Source: Hofstenia miamia (Eukaryota > Xenacoelomorpha > Acoela > Hofsteniidae). From it: a DNA stretch of 64,000 nt. The DNA lies in assembly GCA_900660155.1 (NCBI GenBank), contig CABFPE010000016.1, positions 1,880,519 through 1,944,518 on the forward strand. Reading direction: 5' to 3'. Below the pieces are notes generated by a model. It had not been told where the DNA came from, searched no databases, and was given only the letters and a program-made list of their open reading frames with translations. The translations under genes and the position numbers were made by a program. Below, in pieces: positions 37,579 through 48,600 of the stretch (position 1 is its first letter; every line of letters starts with the position of its first letter).

Positions 37579-37875
37579 TTGCTTAGTAAGTATCGATTGG
37601 TTCTAAAAGTAACGTCTCCCAAACAAATTTTCCCAGTAGTAATACTTTTGAAAAGCAAAACTATGATGGAAGAGTCCAATGGAGACTATGTTTTCGGTAT
37701 AAACTCAGAGTCAAAAAATGCAGGGGAAGGAAATACTGGTAGTCACAGTATTGGCAAAGTAATAGTGGACAAGAACTTCTTGTATGGTGTTAAGGCTTTT
37801 GCAAAAAGAAATCGTGGAGGTGGTCTGGAGGCCACAGAACGAATTGATACCTTGCTTTTACAAGCCTCTTTATGA
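37579..37875 (+). CDS. unidentified 98-codon open frame
   Basis: The frame includes MEESNGDYVFGINSESKNAG and YGVKAFAKRNRGGGLEATER. Its composition is richer in Gly, Glu and Lys than most chance frames here and the DNA is slightly less AT-rich. I recognise no domain, splice sites or neighbours that explain it. An overlapping frame at 37784-37966 is probably a shadow. It could be an old transposon piece. Confidence 0.15.
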   Translation: MLSKYRLVLKVTSPKQIFPVVILLKSKTMMEESNGDYVFGINSESKNAGEGNTGSHSIGKVIVDKNFLYGVKAFAKRNRGGGLEATERIDTLLLQASL

Positions 37876-37989
37876 CATCAACATAAGGAGGGATCTGGAA
37901 GATGGCTATCTGCTCCTGCTATTAACAAAAGAATCGCAAAGATGTTGTGAAGGAAAGAAGCTTTAGTGAGGAACCTTTGGACGGAATAT

Positions 37990-39829
37990 GTGAAGCATCA
38001 AAGTATTTCTACCGAATTGTAATAATATGTTGAAAATTATTTCGCTAAATTGAAATTAAATATATTAAAAATCTTTAAAATTCGATTATTAGGCTGCATG
38101 ATTATTAATGATGAGTAGTCATTTCATCTAGTTCATCTATAAGAATTGTAATGAGGTAAAAAAGCACAAATTCTGACGTTTCAGACCCACCGATAAGCCC
38201 CCTCAAAACCTCAATCACGACTACATTAGTACCCTCGATGATGTCGACCACTGTTACAAATTTATAGATTTGGTATTTATAATTTTAATCATCAAAATAG
38301 GTTGTACCTTTAATAAAATGTTCATTAATTTTGGCAAGTGTTTATTGGACTATTAAATTTAATAAAACTTGTTTTATGATAACGATGCTGATGAAGACAT
38401 TGTTATTACGTGGGTTAATTAAAGTGAATACTCTGGTTTTCATTGCCATTGCATAAAATAAGAAACTTCTGGACAGTATTTCATTTAAAAAGAGTTGTCT
38501 CTAGAGACCAGCTTTTCGAAATTCATCCCCAGAGAGTGCTTGCAATTCAATTAGTTAAACATTATAAACTGGTAAATCTTATCCCTAATTGATTTCATTG
38601 TGGATGCTCCATTTTGTAAGAACGTTAGTGTATGACTTCAAATAGGAAGTCGTTTGTCTTAAAAGGAAACGAAATCTTCTTGTAAGCGTTGATTTCCATA
38701 TCCAATTAAAGTCAAATTAAGCCATTCTGCTCTTAAAGACATTTGAAAAGAAATCAAGTCATTAAAACTGCAATTATCCAATTTTTAGCAAGCGAAACTT
38801 TTAAAAAACTGAAAATCATTAAATGGCATTTTTGCAAATTTTGAAATTTTCATGTGATGCAAATTACTGTAGAATATTATGCACAAAATTCAATAAATGC
38901 AGAGGCTTTGAGTATACAGAATATGGCCGATTTGAGAATAAATGACACATTAATATTAAATTCCAAAATCATGTGTTGTATATTTCACAGTGTAATATAC
39001 GCGGTTTTAAAAAGTTACATAAATATACTCTAAAACAAGAGTAAATTCTATTTAGGTACACTCTATGCAAATTTGGAAGTACATGCATAAAAAATGCTCA
39101 GCAGAAGTATTTTGTTAATATTGAATTAAGATCAGAATTTATTACTGTCAACTAACAATTTTCTTCTTGAGAAAAACTAAATATGTGTATAATGCGTTTT
39201 TAACTTCTACTGTCCAGATATGGCATTAATGACACACAAAATAAAAGTCTTCTGACAACTACACATTTTAATATATTTTCCATTTAATTTGATTTGTGGC
39301 ATAAGTATGTGTGTGACATATATGCTAGTTATTTTTTCAGGAAATATAATTTTTAGTGTTAATTCATTCGCTTGAATTATTTAAGGCTTATTACACCAGG
39401 TTTAAGAATTTTAGGCAAAGGAAAGCAGGGGCTAAAGGAAAAATTGAAGGTTGCAGTTTTGTAGTAAATCTATTTATTTATGCAAATATTTTGATTGTAC
39501 ATCCATATGTTCAAAAATGAGTCATTTGAATTTGATAAAGTTTAGGTTTTTACAACTGTTACTCACCTAAAAGATATTTTCATTTACAAAAATGTATAAC
39601 ACGAGAACAATAATTGATAATTTTGCTTCATTGAAGCACAGCATGCTGAAATTAAATTACGAGTACGTCAAGGTCAGTTGTCTGCAAGGCAATTGTTTGG
39701 AAATTGGAAATTGCTAAATCTGGATAATCATTTCTTAGATGTAAGGATGTAAGCAATCCCTACAATTAAATTGATCAAAATTTAATGGAATGAAAGTGGT
39801 TTAGCATAACATCAACTGTATTCATGCAT
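37990..39829. other. AT-rich DNA, no gene seen
   Basis: A small more balanced patch at 38170-38265 gives no recognisable peptide. Nothing else was noticed. Confidence 0.55.
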
Positions 39830-39906
39830 CAGCATCGATCTGTTGAATTACATACAGTGTGGTATATCTAATACCAAACTGTATATTATCAATCAGATCG
39901 CTGTTG
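39830..39906 (+). ncRNA. candidate microRNA-like hairpin
   Basis: Two 36-base arms (39830-39865 and 39871-39906) pair at 28 of 36 positions, plus one G-U, around a five-base loop ATCTA. The inner stem is ATACAGTGTGGTAT against ATACCAAACTGTAT (one mismatch) and the outer stem contains CGATCTG/CAGATCG. Spaced small bulges along about 36 pairs are the shape of a metazoan miRNA precursor. I do not recognise either arm as a known conserved miRNA. The loop is short, and a decayed fold-back transposon could look the same. Either strand could be the transcribed one. Confidence 0.3.
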
Positions 39907-40077
39907 CAAACATTTATAATTGCTAATAAAAGTTTTTCTCTAAATGCAAGCTTTTTTATTAGCAAGATTTTACTATTTGGCGCCGGTCAGCAATTCGTAT
40001 GATGAAAGTAGCGCTCTTAGCAAGCCTATATTTGTTATTCTAGATATTGTAAATAATGTATAGACAAAAATTTTGAA

Positions 40078-40078
40078 N
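40078..40078. other. probable assembly join (single n) without flanking overlap
   Basis: A lone n between TTTTGAA and TATAGTTAAA. Unlike the other n positions, no repeated sequence is visible on its two sides. It is either an ambiguous base or a scaffold join with no sequence support. Confidence 0.6.
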
Positions 40079-41606
40079 TATAGTTAAATATTAACTGTAA
40101 ATTCACTTAAAGTTTTCAACACAAATGCAAAAACTAGCTTTCTAAAAATTTACTAATATTAATTAGTTGAAGATGAGAATATTTAGTGACAGAAATTGTT
40201 AAATAAAAGTCCATTTTATAGTACATTTGAAAGATACTGGAAAGTGCAAAACAAAATATTTGCACAAGTGTTTCATGGATTACGCTTTGACTAAAATGCT
40301 TTAATGTAATCAATCAACTCTTGGCGAAATTGAATTAAACAATTATTGACAAAATTTACCGAATAATTTGAAAATGGGACTATTACACTTTGGACTCTGT
40401 ATCTAGTTTTAGAGCCCCATTCAGTTCGTTGCATTTAAACAACATGTATATTTTGAATCTTCGAAATTAAAAGAGATGTGCTTAAAAATATTATTTTATG
40501 GTCAGCCTTGCACTTGCATGCGATTTTTAAAAAATCAAGTTGATTTTATACAAGAAATAACTTAATATATGAAAATCTCTAAGATTCTTCAATTTATGTT
40601 ATTTCAATGTTTATATTCTACTTTTAAATTGTGTAATTTTAATTAGAAATTATTCAGATGTTTATATTTCAAATTTGCAAAAATAATTGCTAAAATAGAA
40701 CGGAAATTTCAATCGTTTGCAGAATTATTAAAAATAGCGAGAAATAATATATTTCATTGAAAATAAATATTTATTTTTGAAAGTGCAACGAACGAATAAA
40801 ATTCTTCTCCACTGCAATTTACTTTCCTACAAGTGACCTAGTAAATTTCTAATGATAAAATGGCATTTTAAATGCTAGATTATTGCGAATGTATTTTAAA
40901 TTTAATGTTATTCAAGAATTGTATAGCTGCTAAAAAATATTTACTGTAATAGCAATTATAAATTCGATTTATGGGGGGGGTAATTTCTTGCAAGTAATCT
41001 GCTGACTTGTGCAATGTATTTGATGCATGCTGTAAAATTAGAAAGCGGTATATAATAAATTTTAGTAAAACACTATTTTTTCATAACATGCAGTCATCAT
41101 TTAAATTTAGGATTTCAGTTGTGATAATTTCATTACCAATGGAAAATATTATCAAATTATAAGTTATCAAGTTTTGTAAAACGATTTACCACAATTTTGC
41201 TTGGACAGGTTCCAATTTAAGATCACTTACCACATTTCTGTGAGCGAAAATTTAAATTCCTGTCTGCCAGTCCCCAATTTTCCGAGGTTGTAACTTATAC
41301 AATCCAATAATATCACTTTAGAATGTTGCAGTAAAAGTATGTTTAACACAGATTTTTGTTTGTCGCTAGATGGCGCAAAAGATAATGACTGACATTGTTT
41401 AACAAATTTTATTACCGTCTAGACATGTTTATAGTATACGTTATCAATTGCATTTCAAAATCATTTTAGAGTATTTATAAATCAAACTCTTTAAATGCGG
41501 TTTGAAATTGCTATGATATCTATTAAACTTCGCTAAAAATGGAAAATAATTGTTTTGAGGAAACGCTCAATTTTCACAGTGTTTATTATACTAGTTTTCT
41601 GTTGGC

Positions 41607-41844
41607 TAGGCATTTTCATGGGGTTAGCAAATTAGATGCAGTCTTAGTTTTGGAAGCTAAATACTACATACTACTATATAATTCACATGTAAGTTATTTC
41701 AAATATTTTATCTTGAATATTAGCCCGCTCTGGTCCGAACTGCTTGACCATCATTTGTATAAGTTATTTTTGAAAAACTCAGAGTTGACGTTGACTAATT
41801 TTTTTGACCTTATCTATGTGATATTTTACTATCAAATGCTTCTT
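41607..41844. repeat. first copy of a 238-bp direct duplication at a gap
   Basis: Identical, as read, to 41866-42103, which follows directly after the gap. It overlaps a chance open frame (41539 onward) whose repeat appears again after the gap. Confidence 0.9.
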
Positions 41845-41865
41845 NNNNNNNNNNNNNNNNNNNNN
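41845..41865. other. assembly gap, 21 n
   Basis: Twenty-one n between two identical 238-bp stretches, so the true gap length is probably negative. Confidence 0.95.
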
Positions 41866-42103
41866 TAGGCATTTTCATGGGGTTAGCAAATTAGATGCAG
41901 TCTTAGTTTTGGAAGCTAAATACTACATACTACTATATAATTCACATGTAAGTTATTTCAAATATTTTATCTTGAATATTAGCCCGCTCTGGTCCGAACT
42001 GCTTGACCATCATTTGTATAAGTTATTTTTGAAAAACTCAGAGTTGACGTTGACTAATTTTTTTGACCTTATCTATGTGATATTTTACTATCAAATGCTT
42101 CTT
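41866..42103. repeat. second copy of the 238-bp duplication
   Basis: Repeats 41607-41844 at an offset of 259; unique sequence continues after 42103. Confidence 0.9.
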
Positions 42104-43404
42104 AAATTTAACAATGATGAGATAGTATAAAATAAAAAGAAAAAAAATTTTTTGGAAAAATTTGAATATTTTATTACTGGAATTACCTATGAAAACAATG
42201 AAGTAAAAGAAGTCAAATAATTTGAAAGATACCATAGCTGATATTTCCAACAAAGAATATCCATTAGTATTCTTTACTTAAGAATTTTTCCAAAAAATAT
42301 TCAACCTGCATTGTTAAATTGTTAAAAACTGTAGTTGCATAAAGCTGGAGTTATAGAAGTCTATGATCACATTAATGAAGTAAAAATAGCATAGGTATTG
42401 TCGGATTTTATGAAATTTAGGGCTTATTTCTTTCTAAGATTTCTAAAATTTAAAAAATGAGAAATTTTTGACGTTTTCTGATTCGATTATAAATTTTGTG
42501 CCGTCAAAAACCCTAAGTTGTTGCTAAACAGCAAAAAATATGTTATGCTATTACAGGTTTTACTTGTTCAAGGTATAGTTTTGTGGATGATATATGTAAA
42601 AATTTGAAAAATGAAAATTGTGGTTCGAGGCAGGTTGGAGAATGTTGTACCGGTCTTCATCCTATGTTTGATTACAATTTTTTCAAGCTTGTTTATATTT
42701 GCAGGATTAATTTTCCCCCTGAAGCTATTATTTAAGACCAATGCATTCATCAAGAACCGTACGTATTTTAAGGTCTAATAAGTTTTACCTAATAGTAACG
42801 TTAAATATTGCATAAAATTTTAATTTTACAATAACATCTTTTTTAAAAAAATTCTAAACAATGGAAAATATGCTTTAATTATGTTAGACGTTACGAAGTA
42901 AAACAAAATAACTTAAATCAAATTTTACATTTAATTCATCCAATTTAATTGAACATGTTCATTTATCCGCCAGCAAAAAGACAATGACAGAATTTTAAAT
43001 TGACGGTGCAATTGTCCTCAAGACGCTTTCTTGAAAATTTTGTCTAGACTTAAACGTATCATAATACGAGTAGATAATCTATTTCAAATATTAGTAATTA
43101 TTAGAAGTGGTGAATACATGTTGTTTTTCCCGATCAATTAAAGGGTATTTACACCAACTCAACATAGAATTAGCAAAGCCCTTCATTCGAAGACCTGCCA
43201 TTCAAACGAACAGTGCCAATTTCAATTGTTCTACGATAATATTCACGCACTTGTTGATTTGCATAAAGTGAAGACCAGAGGTAGAAGAAGAACAAGTGCA
43301 TCCACAATTACTGATGGACAGGCAAAATGCGAAACTTTGTATTTTTAACTAACTGATACCAGCAATTATTGAAAAAAAATCAGGCTCATTGTAGAAAAAT
43401 TTAA
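42104..43404. other. AT-rich DNA, no gene seen
   Basis: 43160-43330 is less AT-rich and gives VKTRGRRRTSASTITDGQ in one plus frame, without a family match that I recognise. Confidence 0.5.
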
Positions 43405-43735
43405 CTAAGTAGTGCATCTACTACCCGCGAGTACCCACTCGGTTTTACCCACTTATACCCGTGTGTACGGTCGGGTGCGCATAATTACTATAGATTGGAT
43501 ACGAGCACGCTTTTGTACTACATTGTGAGTATCCTAAATAAGTTTTTTTTCGAAACATATTTTATTAATGAATTGTTGAAAAATATTAACATATAATAAA
43601 TGTAAATTGTATTCAAAATTTTGTTGAAAATTTTTATATTGCTTAATAGCAGCAAAAAAATTATTCTCAGGTATTTGCCGGTACGGGTGCCGGGCAATAC
43701 AGTATTTTTTGTCGGGCGGATGCTGTATTACATAG
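43405..43735. repeat. GC-rich GGGTACC-type word clusters, possible hAT-like element ends
   Basis: The left cluster ACCCGCGAGTACCCACTCGG continues with ACCC-rich words to 43476. The right cluster (43672-43728) holds GCCGGTACGGGTGCCGGGC and GTCGGGCGG. The outer words GTGCATC and GATGCTG are a weak inverted pair. The arrangement copies the subterminal arrays of the elements at 18.5 and 29.1 kb, but no target duplication or clear terminal repeat was found. Confidence 0.25.
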
Positions 43736-44283
43736 CTTTACCAGCACATAACTAGGTAGAATAATGATGCAATCTTCCGAATTATTTATAATGCGTTATT
43801 ATACGTGCATTTATAATACAGGAATAGGGTGAGTCTATCATGTATCGATTGGCGTACATTTTGAATTACCTTTGCAGCAAAAGCCAATGCCATATATTAT
43901 AATAACTCAGCAAAAAATGTAGAAAGACAGAATAGTGTGTTGCCTTAAAAGAGAGAGTGGGTAAACTTTGTCCTACTTCTAAGTTTGTAATACTGATGCT
44001 TCTAGGAGAATTTTTTCTCAGATTCGAAATTAGCCATCTTAATGCAATAAGTGTTGTGAAAGTTTTCTCTCAACCTATGCGGCCAATTATCTAAATGATT
44101 GTAAAGCTGAATAAATTTGCTCAGGTTTTTGAAAAACACTTTTGCTGTATATTTTAATGAATACTAATGTTTTTGAATCAATAAAAAGAAAGTATTTCTT
44201 TTGGATTGAAGTACCGTAGGACAACAACTTCACTCGGTAAGAAGCATTAGCAGGAGTGAAACGTGTTTGTCTTGAATAGAACA

Positions 44284-44910
44284 ATTACACACGATGTAGT
44301 CAAAAGTAAAGTAATACTCTTAATTTGAATATTTTGAAACTATGCAGCACACCGATATCACAAGTTGAAACAAGCAATTTGGTTGAAAAAACAAGCAGAC
44401 ATATATAATCTATGTATGTAGGCATCATTAAGATTGACGAAAGTTAATGAAACAGTTTGCAATATTCAAATCATACGAATTGAAAAATTAAATTTATTTA
44501 ATATATTATGTTAAACACTAAGCTGTAAAAGATACAGGCTGTTTGATCGTACCTGGCCCTTAGATATACACTTTTGTTCGTGCTAAATAACATGAACAAT
44601 TGCCAATATATAATAGTGCTGTGTTCCCAATATTCTTTAACGGGATTGAACCAGACTGGGTTCCTCTTCACTTAATCGGTTTTTAAACGGTTTTAGCCGG
44701 ATCTTAAAAAATTTGCTTTTGCTTGGTTACATAAATACAACTATATTCATATCATCGAAAATATCTTTGCGATTTATAATTTTTCAATTTTAAGGCTATA
44801 CTACCTTTAGTAGTTTTGAAGTTTTTAAAGAAATCAAACCGTTATAAAAAGCATAGAGATGTGTAAAATAGCTAATGTTTGAATTGGTTACCTAAAGTGA
44901 TTTGTTACAT

Positions 44911-44944
<34 letters not shown>
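44284..44944. repeat. first copy of a roughly 660-bp direct duplication ending in (TA)n at a single n
   Basis: Matches 44946 onward at an offset of 662, up to the microsatellite CATCAAATATA. There this copy runs into pure TA and stops at the n, while the second copy goes on with CATATATATATATG. One contig evidently ended inside the TA tract. Confidence 0.9.
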
Positions 44945-44945
44945 N
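44945..44945. other. assembly join (single n)
   Basis: A lone n between a (TA)n tract and the second copy of the preceding sequence. Confidence 0.85.
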
Positions 44946-45582
44946 ATTACACACGATGTAGTCAAAAGTAAAGTAATACTCTTAATTTGAATATTTTGAA
45001 ACTATGCAGCACACCGATATCACAAGTTGAAACAAGCAATTTGGTTGAAAAAACAAGCAGACATATATAATCTATGTATGTAGGCATCATTAAGATTGAC
45101 GAAAGTTAATGAAACAGTTTGCAATATTCAAATCATACGAATTGAAAAATTAAATTTATTTAATATATTATGTTAAACACTAAGCTGTAAAAGATACAGG
45201 CTGTTTGATCGTACCTGGCCCTTAGATATACACTTTTGTTCGTGCTAAATAACATGAACAATTGCCAATATATAATAGTGCTGTGTTCCCAATATTCTTT
45301 AACGGGATTGAACCAGACTGGGTTCCTCTTCACTTAATCGGTTTTTAAACGGTTTTAGCCGGATCTTAAAAAATTTGCTTTTGCTTGGTTACATAAATAC
45401 AACTATATTCATATCATCGAAAATATCTTTGCGATTTATAATTTTTCAATTTTAAGGCTATACTACCTTTAGTAGTTTTGAAGTTTTTAAAGAAATCAAA
45501 CCGTTATAAAAAGCATAGAGATGTGTAAAATAGCTAATGTTTGAATTGGTTACCTAAAGTGATTTGTTACATCAAATATACA
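44946..45582. repeat. second copy of the roughly 660-bp duplication
   Basis: Repeats 44284 onward and then continues through a longer, interrupted TA/CA/GT microsatellite (45579-45640) into unique sequence. Confidence 0.9.
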
Positions 45583-45610
45583 TATATATATATGTATATA
45601 TATGTACACA

Positions 45611-45640
<30 letters not shown>
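45579..45640. repeat. interrupted TA/CA/GT microsatellite
   Basis: TA units with CATATA, GTATATA and GTACACATG interruptions. This is the full version of the tract at which the previous contig ended. Confidence 0.9.
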
Positions 45641-45641
<1 letters not shown>

Positions 45642-48600
45642 TGATCGTGATTTTAGAAATAAAATTTTTTTAATGCCAGCACTAATAAGAATGACTACAA
45701 AGTCTATCAAAATTTAATGAAGAAAAGATGTGCAGTTCACAAAAATTGTTTTTATAATACTGATTAGCATATGAAATATATAACGTTATTTTATCAAATT
45801 CAACAAAAATTTAAACATGTTAATGTCGAGGTATCACCTTACCACAAAGTTGATATTTTTTAAAATAGTGCGCGCATTACTGCAATTCCATAATTTGAAT
45901 GACAAAAATGTAGATTATGATTAGAATTGCAACAACTAGCAATTCTTGCATCCTTTCACAAGAATTTATTGTACTTTAATTCTGCAATATTTGAAATCAA
46001 TAAATTTTTAGAATCAAAAAATAGTATTATTTAATAAGATTTTAACCTGATTAACCGATTCTTGCAGCATAACCTGACATGACCGGACCGGATCCAGAAC
46101 TAATATATCATATTATTGGTAAGTACATTCGTAAGAATTTCTAGCTACATCCCTCTTAATACTCTTCAAATGTCCAGCATGTGGAATTTCTTAAGGAAGT
46201 CAAAATTGAATTCAAATGTACTCACTGCAAAATTTCAATTACACACAATTCATCAATTTTAGAATACAGTCACTGCCTAAGCACCACACTTATGACTCCT
46301 CCTCAAATAGAATCCAAACGCGGTCATTTTTGACAGCGATTTCATTTGTTTTTAAAGCACTTAGAATCATTGCAATTACTTTTCTCAATTCATTACCAAA
46401 TTTTTCATATTGTGACAATATATGCTTTTGGCGATCCACTTGTAGTATAGACATAACACAAGTGAACATGGCTTTGGTTTATTATTAATATTGAAATTTA
46501 CTTAATCTTGGGTTTTATTCTGTATTATACCATAAATTCACTGAAAAATATTTTTGGCCATAGATTTACATGTAAGACTAATATTTTCGCCTTAGTCGGC
46601 GGTGGTAAATGGTAATATATTTTTTCTTTAATATTAACATTTCGTAACTACCATTTATAATTCGACATTTACCACAGAAACAACTTTCACGAATTCTTTG
46701 AACGAAAATCAATATTTTCGATTTTTACATGTTGATGGCACATATTTTGTCAGGTGTCAAATTGAGAACGCACATTATTATAATGAAGTTTTGACAAATT
46801 AAGAGGAATACGGAATTATTAATCATTAATTTGTTAATATTTATTCACCCAGTACCAAAAATTAAAGCAAAAAAATATATGAACATTTTGATTGCATGGA
46901 TATTTTTACTAAATTTTTAAATTTTTCATTATTAAATATACAAAGTTTTTAATGGTTACTCGTCGTTTTTAATATGTTGAACATTTCTATGTTGTAGTTA
47001 GAGACAAAATTTAACAACTAAGCCAAAATTCATAGTAATTTTTAGCATTCCACAAAATCCTTTATCTCAAAGAAAATGACTTTAATAATTTGCAAATTCG
47101 CATATTCAGTATCGAATTTAATTTGGAATTGAAGAGCTATGCTTAGGCCAAAAAGATATTTGTTACATAACTACTAGGAGTGACTGAGGGCGGATGGAAA
47201 GGTTTTCTTCAAATTCTATGTGCGCCAAGAAATGGTTTATTTGAATACGTTATAAGAGTATTTAAATATAATAAGAAAATATTTATTAAGCTCTGATTTT
47301 TGTATATCAGCCTTAAAATTTTTACGGTGTTTCAATCTACACTCAACTTTTAGGTCTGGTTGGAACAAGTTATCAGTTTTCAAGTCAAGGTTTAAAAATA
47401 CAAGTTAAACTTAAATGCTGAAACAAGTAGATAGTTTATAAAAAATGTATTGTAAAATTAGTCAACATAAATAAAATCCTAGTTGATGCAAAGATAAACA
47501 TCAGCAACGTTTCGTTAGTAGCGCATCTTTCATGCGACCAGCAACAGCAAGAGCAAGTCCAGCATTTGATTCAAACTTCACCAAGAACTGAATTTGAGTA
47601 ACTGCAGAGATAACGCAAGTAGGGATTGTACACCTGTGAGAACGGATTGGGTCGGACAGGGAATTTAGGAAGTTCCAGGTTGAATAAAGTTAATATTGAA
47701 AAAAAACTTCAATTTAATTTTATATTTTGGAATTTGATTGCATTGTGCTAAGACGCCTATTATAATCAGAGTAGTAAGCAGAGCTAACCATGGCGATGGC
47801 CATCAAATGGGAAACCCATAGCGATAAAAATTCCTAAAAGACATGAGAATCTCTCCCATCTGAACCAAAAACTAAGGTTTTCACAGTGGTCCAGCCATTT
47901 TGTAGAAGTGAAATTTCTCAAGTTAACAACTCAATTTGTAAGGAATTATTGTTAAACTATGATTCAAGCGGTTACTAGGATCGTGTTCCAACCTACCCTA
48001 GGCTCAACTGTTCCAACTAATCCAATACAGATTTGGATAAAAATTTTTTGAGGTATTTTCGATAGCAATCATTAAAGTCTAAAAACTATGTGAGTAGAAT
48101 CATAGGAAGGGAGAGATTGCATTCCTTGGAAATACAAATATTAGGTTGGATCAAAGGCTATAGAATCAAAATGTGAAGTAAAGCAAAATATTTACTTTTT
48201 AGGCGATATCAAAACAGCACTGTAAATATGTCGCAGATTCTTACATGTTATAGTCTGAAATGAACAAGTTTTGAATAACTACGCAACTCTTAGCATTACA
48301 TAGTATTCAAATGATGAATTTTGAAATCTGTAAAGTTGTATATAAGATGGGATGTATACAAATACAAAATTTATGAAGTCTTTTATCAATCTATACATTC
48401 TGTAAGATTTTACAAAAATACTTTGCTTCAAAATTCCTTTCTAATCCTATTCCACTAGAAAATATCAAAATGCCTAATATGTAATAATTAAATATAAAAT
48501 ATGACGTTATGCTAGACCCAAAAATACTTTGACAGTTATTTTGTACAATCAGACAGATTCGTGTAAAAAGAAAACTTCGTAATAAGTATATAAGAATTGC

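Noticed and set aside
39830-39906. The hairpin as a copy of the Hox-cluster miRNA iab-4
   Set aside because: Both arms have ATAC/GTAT words, but the mature sequences do not match and no Hox gene is nearby.
46550-46745. Inverted repeat around GGTAAATGG / CCATTTA words
   Set aside because: The arms match only in short AT-rich words with unequal spacing, which is not above chance here.
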